Shown: piece after piece, positions 8,907 to 16,881 of the stretch
How the letters are laid out: each line of letters starts with the position of its first letter
How positions within the stretch are numbered: position 1 is the first letter of the stretch
From: Pseudonocardia autotrophica
GTDB lineage: Bacteria; Actinomycetota; Actinomycetes; Mycobacteriales; Pseudonocardiaceae
DNA: 64,000 bases
NCBI RefSeq assembly: GCF_003945385.1
Contig: NZ_AP018921.1
Span: 124,001 to 188,000 of the forward strand
Reading direction: 5' to 3'
Made by a program: the position numbers and the translations under genes
The notes under the pieces: model-generated
Databases searched by the model: none
What the model saw: the letters and a program-made list of their open reading frames with translations, nothing else
Told to the model about the DNA's origin: nothing

Positions 8907-10235
8907 ACCGCGTGATCTTCTAGTTCTGTCAGGCGCTGAGCGCCGGGATCGTGTCTGTTGAGGTCACCTCCTCGCTGCTGGAGCCGGTGCCGGGGACTGC
9001 GGTGACGCGGGAGCGGGCGAGGACCTCGAGGCCGAGGTAGCGGCGTCCCTCGGCCCATTCGTCGTGTTGCTCGGCCAGCACGGCGCCGACGAGACGGATC
9101 AGCGAGTTGCGGTCCGGGAAGATGCCGACGACGTCGGTGCGACGCCGGATCTCGCGGTTGAGTCGCTCGGAGGGGTTGTTCGACCAGATCTGTCGCCAGA
9201 CCTCTTTCGGGAAGCTGGTGAAGGCCAGGACGTCGGCGCGGGCGGTGTCGAGGTGCTCGGACACCGTCGGGAGTTTCTCCGCCACGCCGTCGAGGACCCG
9301 GTCGAACTGGGCGTGAACGCTGGTGGCGTCGGGCTGGTCGTAGACCGAGTGCAGCAGCGCCCGCACCCACGGCCAGCTGGACTTGGGGGTAGCGGCCATC
9401 AGGTTCGCCGCGTAGTGCGTCCTGCAGCGCTGCCAGGCAGCGCCGGGCAGGGTGGCGCCGATCGCGTGGACGAGCCCGGCATGAGCGTCGCTGGTGACCA
9501 GCCGGACCCCGGACAGGCCGCGGGCGGTCAGGTCTCGGAAGAACCCGAGCCAGCCGGCTCCGTCCTCGGCGGAGGTGACCTGCAGGCCGAGGATCTCCCG
9601 GTGCCCGTCAGCGTTGACGCCGGTGGCCAGCAGAGCGTGCACGTTGACCACCCGCCCGCCCTCACGCACCTTCAAGACCAGGGCGTCGGCGGCGATGAAG
9701 GTGTACGGGCCCTGGTCGAGCGGGCGGGTCCGGAACTGCTCGACCTGGCCGTCGAGGTCTCGGGCCATCTCCGAGACTTGCGACTTCGACAGTCTGGTGA
9801 TCCCGAGGGACTCGACGAGCTTCTCCATCCGCCGCGTCGACACCCCGAGCAGATAGCAGGTCGCGACCACCGTCGTGAGTGCCCGCTCCGCCCGGCGGCG
9901 ACGTTCCAGCAACCAGTCGGGGAAGTAGGAACCGTTGCGCAGCTTCGGGATCGCTACGTCGATGGTGCCCGCGCGGGTGTCGAAGTCACGGTGTCGGTAG
10001 CCGTTGCGGATGTTCGTGCGGGCCTCGCTGCGCTCGCCCCACGCTGCCCCGCACACTGCGTCGGCATCGGCGGACATGAGTGTGTTGATGAACGTGGTGA
10101 GCATCTGGCGCAGCAGATCGGGACTCGCCTGGGACAGCTGCTCGTGCAGGAACTCGGAGGGGTCGATACTGGAGGGTGCGGTCATCGCGTGGAACTCCTG
10201 AAGCACTGTGGAAGGTCTCCAGAAGATCACGCGGT
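8907..10235 (-). mobile_element. IS256-family insertion sequence
   Basis: It is bounded by 15-bp perfect inverted repeats (ACCGCGTGATCTTCT at 8907-8921 and its complement at 10221-10235), with weaker pairing a few bases further out. It encodes one transposase. No matching 8-9 bp target duplication could be recognised next to these ends. It sits between the SulP gene and the cargo at 10547 inside the Tn554-type element. Confidence 0.8.
8929..10185 (-). CDS. IS256-family transposase
   Basis: A mutator-type DDE transposase of 418 residues, full length. The signatures are AWGERSEARTNIRNGYR at the N-terminus, FIAADALVLKVREGGRV with the first catalytic Asp, VRLVTSDAHAGLVHAI with the second Asp, WQRCRTHYAANL, and WSNNPSERLNREIRRRTDVV with the catalytic Glu. 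ATG 10185 lies just inside the right inverted repeat. It looks intact and is probably functional. Confidence 0.93.
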   Translation of the reverse strand: MTAPSSIDPSEFLHEQLSQASPDLLRQMLTTFINTLMSADADAVCGAAWGERSEARTNIRNGYRHRDFDTRAGTIDVAIPKLRNGSYFPDWLLERRRRAERALTTVVATCYLLGVSTRRMEKLVESLGITRLSKSQVSEMARDLDGQVEQFRTRPLDQGPYTFIAADALVLKVREGGRVVNVHALLATGVNADGHREILGLQVTSAEDGAGWLGFFRDLTARGLSGVRLVTSDAHAGLVHAIGATLPGAAWQRCRTHYAANLMAATPKSSWPWVRALLHSVYDQPDATSVHAQFDRVLDGVAEKLPTVSEHLDTARADVLAFTSFPKEVWRQIWSNNPSERLNREIRRRTDVVGIFPDRNSLIRLVGAVLAEQHDEWAEGRRYLGLEVLARSRVTAVPGTGSSSEEVTSTDTIPALSA

Positions 10236-10546
10236 GGCCGCCCCACACCTCGACGCCACGGCCCTGACCAGGACCGGGTCGCACACCACCTTGGTGGACG
10301 CCACTACCTGACCGTTTTCTGCAGCGAGGTTGAGCCCGATCGCCGCCGCGTCGGCGCGTGGTCGCACCAGGCGGGCGAACGGCTGCTACGGGTACACGCT
10401 CCTCGTACGGCCAGCGCGGACGATGCCGATAACTCTCACGTCCGGATAAGGTTGGCTGTGCCAGTCCCCCGGCGATGCCGCCCCGGGCCCCGGAGCCGTC
10501 TCGCCGGACGCCTCGCCACGACACCGCCCAACGAAGGAGACGGATT
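10236..10546. other. Gap right of IS256, no clear gene
   Basis: About 310 bases. A plus-strand frame spanning this part is protein-like in places (for example ERLLRVHAPRTASADD) but lacks a start outside the insertion sequence, so it may be the remnant of a gene cut by the insertion. Confidence 0.3.
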
Positions 10547-10774
10547 GTGGACCACGCGCCTTCCGCGGCGTCCCGGACCCGAACGGGTCTCGGCCCGGAT
10601 GATCTGCTGATCTTCGCCGAACCGTCGGTGCCGGGTGCGAGGTGCGCGCAGCCATCGATCGACTCGATCGTCCACTACGCCCCAGTTTCTCGCCGAGCCC
10701 TGCTTACCGCACGAGCGACCGCCGGCCCGGCCGCAGCGTTGCCGATCGCCGAGCGGCGCGCTCTTAGGTCGTAG
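10547..10774 (+). CDS. small hypothetical protein
   Basis: A 75-residue ORF starting at GTG 10547. The call rests mainly on a strong ribosome site (AAGGAG seven bases upstream) and a balanced composition (GPDDLLIFAEPSVPGARCAQ). It lies 38 bases before the ADP-ribosylglycohydrolase-like gene on the same strand and may be its leader cistron. No family recognised. Confidence 0.4.
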   Translation: MDHAPSAASRTRTGLGPDDLLIFAEPSVPGARCAQPSIDSIVHYAPVSRRALLTARATAGPAAALPIAERRALRS

Positions 10775-10812
10775 CCGTCTGTTCACCATCGCCCCTCCCG
10801 CAGAGGAGCTCC

Positions 10813-11787
10813 ATGACGAATGACGAGTTCCAGGCTCGAGTCGAACGGTTCTGGCAGGACAAGGCCCGCGGACTGTTGCTGGGCCAGGCATGCGCCGACG
10901 GCCTGGCCGTCTCGTTCGGACGCGCAGTCGCTCGCGCACCGGTCAACTTCGACGACCACATCGCCGGTGACCAACCTCTCCGCCACACCGCAGCGACCGA
11001 ACTCGCCCTCGGCGTCGCGGAATGCCTGAGCAACCATCAGACCATCCGCCACGTCGACGGCGCGCTCCTCCAGACCTACCTGGCTCACACCTGGTGGGCC
11101 GACAAGCAGCGCTGCGGCTACGGGCTCGACGACACGCGACTGTTCACGGCAGTCCTGGATAAGCGCGACCGCCCTGAGGCCGCCGTACCACGCGAGGGAG
11201 CCCATCCAGCAGTCCCCGTCGCACCGCTCGCGCTCACCACTCTGAGCGGGCCGGATCTACTGTCGGCAGCGCGCATGTGCGCGGGGCAGCTGACCCAGGA
11301 CCCCCTCGCCCATGCCGCCGCAGCGATGTTCGCTTCAGCTGTGGCGACCAGCCTCGCCGGTGGCCCAGCCCACACCGCTCCCCGGCTGCTGGTGAGCCGT
11401 TTGCGCGGCGCATCCGGTCCGCACGGAGTTCCTGCAGTCACGACGCTGCAGCAACTCGCCGCCGAGAATCCGAGCCCCTCGGAAGCAGGGCGAGAGCTGC
11501 TCGCCGAGACGCTGGGGGCCACGGGCCCAGTGGCCGCAGCGGTGTATGCGTTCCTGCGCCACCCCGACCACCCCCGCGAGGCCATCCGCTACGCCGTGCA
11601 CCTCCACGGCTCGACTCCGACCATCGCAGCGATGACCGGAGCGCTCGCCGGTGCTCGGCACGGCGTGCGAGCACTACCCACGAACTGGCGAAAGCGCCTC
11701 GCGCGAGCAGACAGCATCGAGGCGCTCGCCGATCGCCTCGCCCAGCGGCACAGCGGTCTGCAGTCCACCCTGGTCCGCCAGCGCTGA
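10813..11787 (+). CDS. ADP-ribosylglycohydrolase-like protein lacking metal ligands
   Basis: The 324-residue fold follows the DraG/ARH family: KARGLLLGQACADGLA at the N-terminus, and AAMTGALAGARHGVRALPTNW at the C-terminus, matching the family GAxxGAxxGxxxLPxxW end. The metal-binding motifs are altered. The TDDT-type site reads TAAT (HTAATELALG near residue 58). The C-terminal GDTDTI-type site reads GSTPTI. Both dinuclear Mg sites therefore appear lost, so hydrolysis of ADP-ribose links is doubtful and a binding role is more plausible. The start is ATG 10813, with GAGGAG upstream. Confidence 0.75.
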   Translation: MTNDEFQARVERFWQDKARGLLLGQACADGLAVSFGRAVARAPVNFDDHIAGDQPLRHTAATELALGVAECLSNHQTIRHVDGALLQTYLAHTWWADKQRCGYGLDDTRLFTAVLDKRDRPEAAVPREGAHPAVPVAPLALTTLSGPDLLSAARMCAGQLTQDPLAHAAAAMFASAVATSLAGGPAHTAPRLLVSRLRGASGPHGVPAVTTLQQLAAENPSPSEAGRELLAETLGATGPVAAAVYAFLRHPDHPREAIRYAVHLHGSTPTIAAMTGALAGARHGVRALPTNWRKRLARADSIEALADRLAQRHSGLQSTLVRQR

Positions 11788-11876
11788 AGTGGCCCGCATC
11801 CCAGCTTGCAGCTCCGTCTGCATCGATGAACCGTGTCCAGCCCGTTACTCCAACGAGACGGTCGACTGGCCGCGGC

Positions 11877-12275
11877 TCATCTCGGATCTTCTGGGTTGGC
11901 GATACGGAGGCGGCGGATCTCACCATGTGCAGCCTCGAGACGATGGGTGAGGTCGCGAACCTCGGCTCGGAGCTGGGTATTGCGGTGCGTGAGTGCCTCG
12001 ACCCGGGTCTGAAGCGAGTCGATAGTGGCCGGCTGCGGCCCAGTTCGGACCGGGGAGGGACACCGTTGCTGCAGATGCCCGATGGCCGTAACGAGGTCGG
12101 TCTGGGTGTAGAGCCAGGAACGGGAGACCCCGGCAGTGCGGGCGATCTCCACCATGGTCGGGCGGGTGCCGGCGCGCGCGACCGCGGCGATGGCCTGTTC
12201 GGCCCGATCGCGAGCTTCGGCGGCGCGCCTACGGGAGGCCTCGACGAGGTAGCGGGTGTTGTTAGCCGGCGGCAT
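11877..12275 (-). CDS. tnpC: Tn554-type accessory protein TnpC (DUF6262-like)
   Basis: A 132-residue protein that starts inside the 3' end of tnpB (14-base overlap). It has an N-terminal basic helical part, an HTH (PTMVEIARTAGVSRSWLYTQ at about residues 35-55) and a C-terminal coiled coil (RVEALTHRNTQLRAEVRDLT). This matches the small third protein of Tn554-like modules, which assists or orients recombination but is not itself a recombinase. It is the last gene of the tnpABC operon. Confidence 0.8.
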   Translation of the reverse strand: MPPANNTRYLVEASRRRAAEARDRAEQAIAAVARAGTRPTMVEIARTAGVSRSWLYTQTDLVTAIGHLQQRCPSPVRTGPQPATIDSLQTRVEALTHRNTQLRAEVRDLTHRLEAAHGEIRRLRIANPEDPR

Positions 12276-14595
12276 TGTTCTCCCGTCGTCCCCCGACCAC
12301 GATCTCGCTGTCAGTGGCGTGTTCGAGGACGGTGATGAGCTTGTCGAGCTTCGCGGTCGTGCGGCGGTTCTTCTCCGCGACCCGTGCCAGGCCGGCCTGC
12401 TCGGCGTCGGCGATCTGCTGTCGGGAGTCGTCACGCTGGCGGCGATGCTGGGCGAGGAACTCCGGGGTGGTGATGAAGAACCGACAGTCCAGACACGGAT
12501 TGGCGTACTCGCAGTCGGTCTGTACCGGGGCGCCGCAATAGCCGTTCGGGAGGGTGACCTTGGCTCTGACCAGACTCAGCCGCATCCAATCGGCGTCCGC
12601 GAGCGGGTGCTCGGGGGCGACTGTGACCGGGTCGCCCTCGGCGTTGACCTTCATCGCCGTCTCCCAGTGCCGTCGGCGGGTCGCGTTGGTCAGGCGCGCG
12701 TAGCGGGCCGTCATCGCCGGGGACATGTGGTCGAGCAGGTCTTGAACCACCGACTGCGGGACATCCCGGTTGATCAACCGGGTCGCCACGGTATGGCGGA
12801 ACTGGTGCGCGGTGACGTGCGCTGGGGCGCCGTGCTCGTCGACCAGCTCGATCGCGCGCAGCCAGGCGTCGAGGTGACGGCGCCAGGTGGAGGCGTGCAG
12901 CGGCTTGTTGCCGTCCAGATTGGTCTGATAGCGGGTGAACAGGTAGCGGCAGCCCTGCGGCCACCGCTGCTGCTGCGCGCGCTGCTGAACGGTGATGTGG
13001 TCGGCGAGCTCGGTACTGATCGGGAAGAACGCGACCCTTCCGTGGATCTTGTGGTTGATCCAGGCCAGGTAGGGGGCGTCGTGGTGGTCGCGGACCACAC
13101 AGTCCAGCGGGAGCTTGCAGGCATCGCCCAGCCGCAGCCCGCACTGGATGAGGATCATCAACAGGAGCCGACCGTCGTCGGTGGGGAACCGTGCCAGGTT
13201 CACGGGATCCTCGAGCTGACGCATCAGGTGCTCGGACAACGCCCGCGGCCGCGGGGGCGGGAGCCGGGGCATATCGCCCTCGTAGACGGCGGCGCTGTGT
13301 GGAATCTGGGGGCACCAGTCGTGGCGGGCGACGTCACGCAGGAACACCCCGATCTGGTTGATCCGCTTGGCGCGGCTGGTCGGGTTCGAGAGGGCGATCG
13401 CCAACGCCGCGAACCAGGACTCCAACACGATGCGCGTCAGGTGCTCCGGACCGGCTCCTGCCCCCGCGGTGCGGCACAGATGCTCTCCCAGCAACGTGCA
13501 GGCCCGCAGAGTAGTCGCCACGCTCTGGCCTGTGTTACCGCGCGAGAGCCGCCAGCGGGCCCACTGTTTGGCGAGTTCACGCAGCCAGCCGGGTTCGATT
13601 CGGGAGAAGTCGAGGCGCCGCTGGGAGCCGGCGAGGTCGAGCGCGCGCAGGTCCCAGACTGCGCGCGGGTACTGCTGCTGCCATGGATCGACTCCGGCCA
13701 GGTTCCGCAGCGCAGCGCAGGTGTCGAGGATGAATGACTGGTAGGCGCTGCCGACCGAGTTCGGGCACAGTGTGTAGGCATGCCACCGCTCGTCCTCCCA
13801 GTCCAGCAAGCTGGCGACCCCGGCCTCGCGGATCAGTCTGACCGCGGTGGTCACACGGATCATCCGGGTGAGACGACTGGCGGCGTCGTGGCGGCACTGC
13901 AGCCCGTACTGGACCTCCAGTCGCAGCCGCGGCTCCAGGCCGCGTAGATCGACCCGTGGGTCCAAGCTGTGGGCCAGCTGGTCGAACCACGCGTGCGGCT
14001 CCGGGCGTCCGGCTGCGATCCAGCGCCGCCGATGCGCTGCGCAGAACCCCGTGGTCGGCTCGGACCAGCGGGGGCAGGCAGGAAACCGGCAACCGGATTC
14101 GTTGACCGGGGACGGTGCGGGCTGCTCGGTGCACCAATGGTCCCAGTCCGGGCGGCCCGCACGGTCCCATGCGCAGACGTGCCGCACACAGAGACGGCTG
14201 CGGCGGTGCGCGCGATTGCAGCCGCCCACCGCGCAGGCGGGCACCTCGGGCACCTCGGCACGCAGGCGTTGCTCGGCAAGTCCGAGCCACCCCGGCAGGT
14301 CGGGGCGGCCCGCCTGTTTCCACCAGGCGTGGTGTCGTTCGCACAGGCCGATCCGGGTCCGGCGGATCGCGGCCGGGCAGGACGGCAGTGCGCACGTGGC
14401 GGTGAAGAACACCGCGCTGTCCGGGTCTGGGATGAAGATGTCGTGGCGGAACTCGGGGCGCACCGCGCTCAGGAGCCGCTCCAGCAGGTGCCCGGCCCCA
14501 AACCGAGCTGCGTCGACCCCGCCGGCTCTGATGCCTCCGGCTGCAGTCCCGCCGGACAGGGTGTTGCTCACTCCTTGCTCCCCGGTCCTACCCAT
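12262..14595 (-). CDS. tnpB: Tn554-type tyrosine recombinase TnpB
   Basis: A large tyrosine recombinase, about 770 residues. The N-terminal half contains several Cys/His clusters (CALPSCPAAI, CAVGGCNRAH, CRFPACPRW) typical of long TnpB proteins. The catalytic core is complete: Arg in CGLRLGDACKLPLD, His-x-x-Arg in TAHQFRHTVATRLI, His in LLDHMSPAMTARYARL, and the nucleophile Tyr in TARYARL. A late CDCRFF zinc-like segment follows. The reading frame overlaps the tnpA stop; GTG 14571 (GTGA overlap) is an alternative to ATG 14595. Confidence 0.88.
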   Translation of the reverse strand: MGRTGEQGVSNTLSGGTAAGGIRAGGVDAARFGAGHLLERLLSAVRPEFRHDIFIPDPDSAVFFTATCALPSCPAAIRRTRIGLCERHHAWWKQAGRPDLPGWLGLAEQRLRAEVPEVPACAVGGCNRAHRRSRLCVRHVCAWDRAGRPDWDHWCTEQPAPSPVNESGCRFPACPRWSEPTTGFCAAHRRRWIAAGRPEPHAWFDQLAHSLDPRVDLRGLEPRLRLEVQYGLQCRHDAASRLTRMIRVTTAVRLIREAGVASLLDWEDERWHAYTLCPNSVGSAYQSFILDTCAALRNLAGVDPWQQQYPRAVWDLRALDLAGSQRRLDFSRIEPGWLRELAKQWARWRLSRGNTGQSVATTLRACTLLGEHLCRTAGAGAGPEHLTRIVLESWFAALAIALSNPTSRAKRINQIGVFLRDVARHDWCPQIPHSAAVYEGDMPRLPPPRPRALSEHLMRQLEDPVNLARFPTDDGRLLLMILIQCGLRLGDACKLPLDCVVRDHHDAPYLAWINHKIHGRVAFFPISTELADHITVQQRAQQQRWPQGCRYLFTRYQTNLDGNKPLHASTWRRHLDAWLRAIELVDEHGAPAHVTAHQFRHTVATRLINRDVPQSVVQDLLDHMSPAMTARYARLTNATRRRHWETAMKVNAEGDPVTVAPEHPLADADWMRLSLVRAKVTLPNGYCGAPVQTDCEYANPCLDCRFFITTPEFLAQHRRQRDDSRQQIADAEQAGLARVAEKNRRTTAKLDKLITVLEHATDSEIVVGGRRENNAAG

Positions 14596-15743
14596 GCCTC
14601 GGCGGCGTCCTGTGGGGTGGTGACCGCGGCTGCGCTGGGCTCCAGCGCACCTGCCGCGACCAGGAGCGCGCGGTGGTCCTCGACGCGCAGGTGAGAGTAG
14701 ATGGCGGTGGTGGTCTGGACGTCGGCGTGCCCGAGCAGATCAGTGACGACGTGTGCCTGGACCCCGCGGCGCAGCAGGGTGGTGGCGTAGGTGTGCCGGG
14801 CCACGTGCGGGGTGAAGAAGTCCACCCCGGTCCGGGCCCGCAACTGCCGCACCAGCCGGTAGACATTCGCCGCCGTCATCGGCGCGCCGACCACGGGCGC
14901 GAACAAGTTGACGAAGACGTAGTCGCAGTCCCGCGGCCCGTACTCCAACTCCATGTAGTCGGCGTAGAGGTCGAACAGCGAGATCGGCACCGGCACCCGA
15001 CGCCGCTTGAGGCCCTTGACCCGGGCATGGTTGACGTTGTCCTCGCGCGGCACGACCTCGACGTCGCCGGTGCGCAGGTGCAGATCGGCGTGCCGCAGCC
15101 CGAGCGCTTCGCCCAGGCGCAGCCCCGAGTCCACCAGCAGCCGGATCAAGAACCGATCCCGGGCCCAGTCACACGCCTGCACCAGCGCGTTGACCTGCAG
15201 TTCGGTCAACGTCTTCGGGGGCTTGTGCGGCACGTGCACCCGCAGCGGGCTGTACCCCTGCTCACCGCGTCGACCGTGATGAAGGTGGGCCAGCATCGGG
15301 ACCTGCGGCCCAAGCCCGCGCCCGCCGATCTGCTCGCCCAACAGCGGCGCGACCGCTTGATCCCGGCGGGCGTGGAACCGGTAGAACGCCGCGACGGAGG
15401 CACGTTTGCGCTGCAGCGTCGCCGGGGCCAATGCCGCCGGGACGCCCGGCAGCACGAACACATCCTCCTGACGGGCCTGGCGGGGCCGGCGCAGCCAGTC
15501 GAAGAACTGCGCCAGCTGCTCCAGGCTCACCCGCGCGAACTCCAGGCCGCGCTGATCGAGCCACTCGAAATAGTCCCGCAGGTCATGGGCATAGCCGGCG
15601 ATCGTGTTCGGCGACAACCGCCGCACCAAGGTCGCGTGGGCCAGGAAGTCCTCGACCGGGCCCACCGGGAGCCCGTCGAGGTCGACGACGGTGTACGAGC
15701 GCGCGCACTCCCCCGACGCCATTCGCTGCACCCGCAACCCCAC
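14568..15743 (-). CDS. tnpA: Tn554-type tyrosine recombinase TnpA
   Basis: A tyrosine recombinase of about 390 residues with a SAM-like N-terminal domain (LVRRLSPNTIAGYAHDLRDY). The catalytic residues are all present: Arg in DSGLRLGEALGL, Lys region KGLKRRRVPV, HVARHTYATTLL, LLGHADVQTT, and Tyr in AIYSHL. The frame is open up to 15881, past the element boundary, so the real start must be inside. GTG 15743 follows GGGGAG, and ATG 15722 is an alternative. It lies about 115 bases from the right junction, the standard Tn554 position. Confidence 0.88.
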   Translation of the reverse strand: MGLRVQRMASGECARSYTVVDLDGLPVGPVEDFLAHATLVRRLSPNTIAGYAHDLRDYFEWLDQRGLEFARVSLEQLAQFFDWLRRPRQARQEDVFVLPGVPAALAPATLQRKRASVAAFYRFHARRDQAVAPLLGEQIGGRGLGPQVPMLAHLHHGRRGEQGYSPLRVHVPHKPPKTLTELQVNALVQACDWARDRFLIRLLVDSGLRLGEALGLRHADLHLRTGDVEVVPREDNVNHARVKGLKRRRVPVPISLFDLYADYMELEYGPRDCDYVFVNLFAPVVGAPMTAANVYRLVRQLRARTGVDFFTPHVARHTYATTLLRRGVQAHVVTDLLGHADVQTTTAIYSHLRVEDHRALLVAAGALEPSAAAVTTPQDAAEAWVGPGSKE

Positions 15744-15858
15744 CACCCACTCCCCCACGACATGGACACGGCTGCCGTGGGGTGTCCGTGTAGCACGAGC
15801 TGCTCTCCCGTTGCTCGCGAGTTGGACGTCGTGGACAGGTTGCGAGTGGATCAAGATT

Positions 15859-16506
15859 GCCGACTGGCTGGACTTCCACATGATCCAGGGCGGGCACTGC
15901 CTGCGCTACGACGTGCGCGCCGAGCTGGTGGACACCACCTACGACACCGACCCGGCCAAGCCGTTCCTCGACGGCGAACCGATCTATGAGGAGCACCCGT
16001 ACTGCTGGGAGCCCGAGCAAGGTTTCTCCACTGCGCAGGACGTGCGCCGGGATGCCTACTGGTCGGTGCTGGGCGGGGCGGCCGGGCACACCTACGGCCA
16101 CCACAGCGTGTGGCAGTTCAACGACGGCGGCGACGGGGAGCTCGGCGCCCGCGGTAACTGGGTCGAGGCCCTGGAGTTCCCGGGTGCCGGGCAGATGCGG
16201 CACCTGCGCGAGCTGATGGAATCGCTGCCGTTCACCCGAGGCCAGCCCAACCCCTCGGTGCTGGGCTCCGCCGCCGGCTCGGGCGCCGAGCGCATCGTCG
16301 CCAACACCGCCTCGGACGGCTCCTACCTGCTCGTCTACACCCCCGCCGGGCAGGGCTTCTCGGTCGACACCAGCGTCGTGAGCGGCGACCCGACCGCGTA
16401 CTGGTTCGACCCGCGCTCCGGTGCCTTCGACGAGGTCGACGTCACCGAGGACTACACCCCACCGACCGACGAAGACTGGCTACTACTTGTGGAGGACGCC
16501 TCATGA
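15859..16506 (+). pseudogene. DUF4038/GH140-like glycosidase, 3' fragment
   Basis: This is the C-terminal half of the glycosidase begun at 1-593. It opens with ADWLDFHMIQGGH and contains GEPIYEEHPY, which carries a conserved acid typical of the barrel end, AYWSVLGGAAGHTYGH and a C-terminal beta-domain ending LLLVEDAS. It has no start of its own at the junction. It is overlapped by the next gene at ATGA (16503), so the downstream operon continues in the original arrangement. Confidence 0.85.
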
Positions 16507-16868
16507 CCGGACACGACCAGCACGACGACGCGACCCCGCCCTACGGCTACGGCGCCGGTGGGCGCCCGTTGGGCAACGACCGCGACCGCCACGCCGAGCT
16601 GCTGCGCGAGCTGCTGCGCGCCCAGGACTGTCCCGAGTTCGACGACGACCGCGACGGGTTCGTCGTCGAGGCCCCCGACGACGGGCCGATGCTGCTCGTC
16701 TACACCGGTGACACCGCTGCCGATCGCGCCGCCGCTGATGCGCGCTATCGCGAGTTGCTCGAGCGCGCCGGCTACCGGATCGAGCCCGACGCGACCGGCG
16801 AGGGCGACGGCTGGAAAGTCTGGCCGGGCACACAGCCCGACGCCGGTGACACCGCCGGCGCTGGCTGA
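16503..16868 (+). CDS. small acidic protein of the glycosidase operon
   Basis: A 121-residue acidic hydrophilic protein, probably cytoplasmic. It begins at an ATGA overlap with the glycosidase 3' fragment, indicating translational coupling in the intact operon. The C-terminal half (LLVYTGDTAADRAAADARYR, then ERAGYRIEPD) has a compact alpha/beta look. I do not recognise the family. Confidence 0.65.
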   Translation: MTGHDQHDDATPPYGYGAGGRPLGNDRDRHAELLRELLRAQDCPEFDDDRDGFVVEAPDDGPMLLVYTGDTAADRAAADARYRELLERAGYRIEPDATGEGDGWKVWPGTQPDAGDTAGAG

Positions 16869-16881
16869 GGAAGCCCGGTCG

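Larger units (their letters stand above)
594..15863 (-). mobile_element. Tn554-type three-recombinase transposon inserted in the DUF4038 gene
   Basis: The boundaries come from the split host gene. GCCGA occurs at 589-593 and 15859-15863, and keeping one copy restores the host reading frame. tnpA, tnpB and tnpC lie at the right end on the minus strand, as in Tn554. There are no long terminal inverted repeats and only this short shared core, which also fits Tn554-type recombination. The cargo (938-11787) is sugar and membrane functions plus an IS256 copy. The exact crossover base within GCCGA cannot be decided. Confidence 0.8.

Noticed and set aside
8907..10235. Target-site duplication for the IS256 copy
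   Set aside because: Bases beside the inverted repeats do not match for any 8-9 bp alignment that I could find, so none is claimed.
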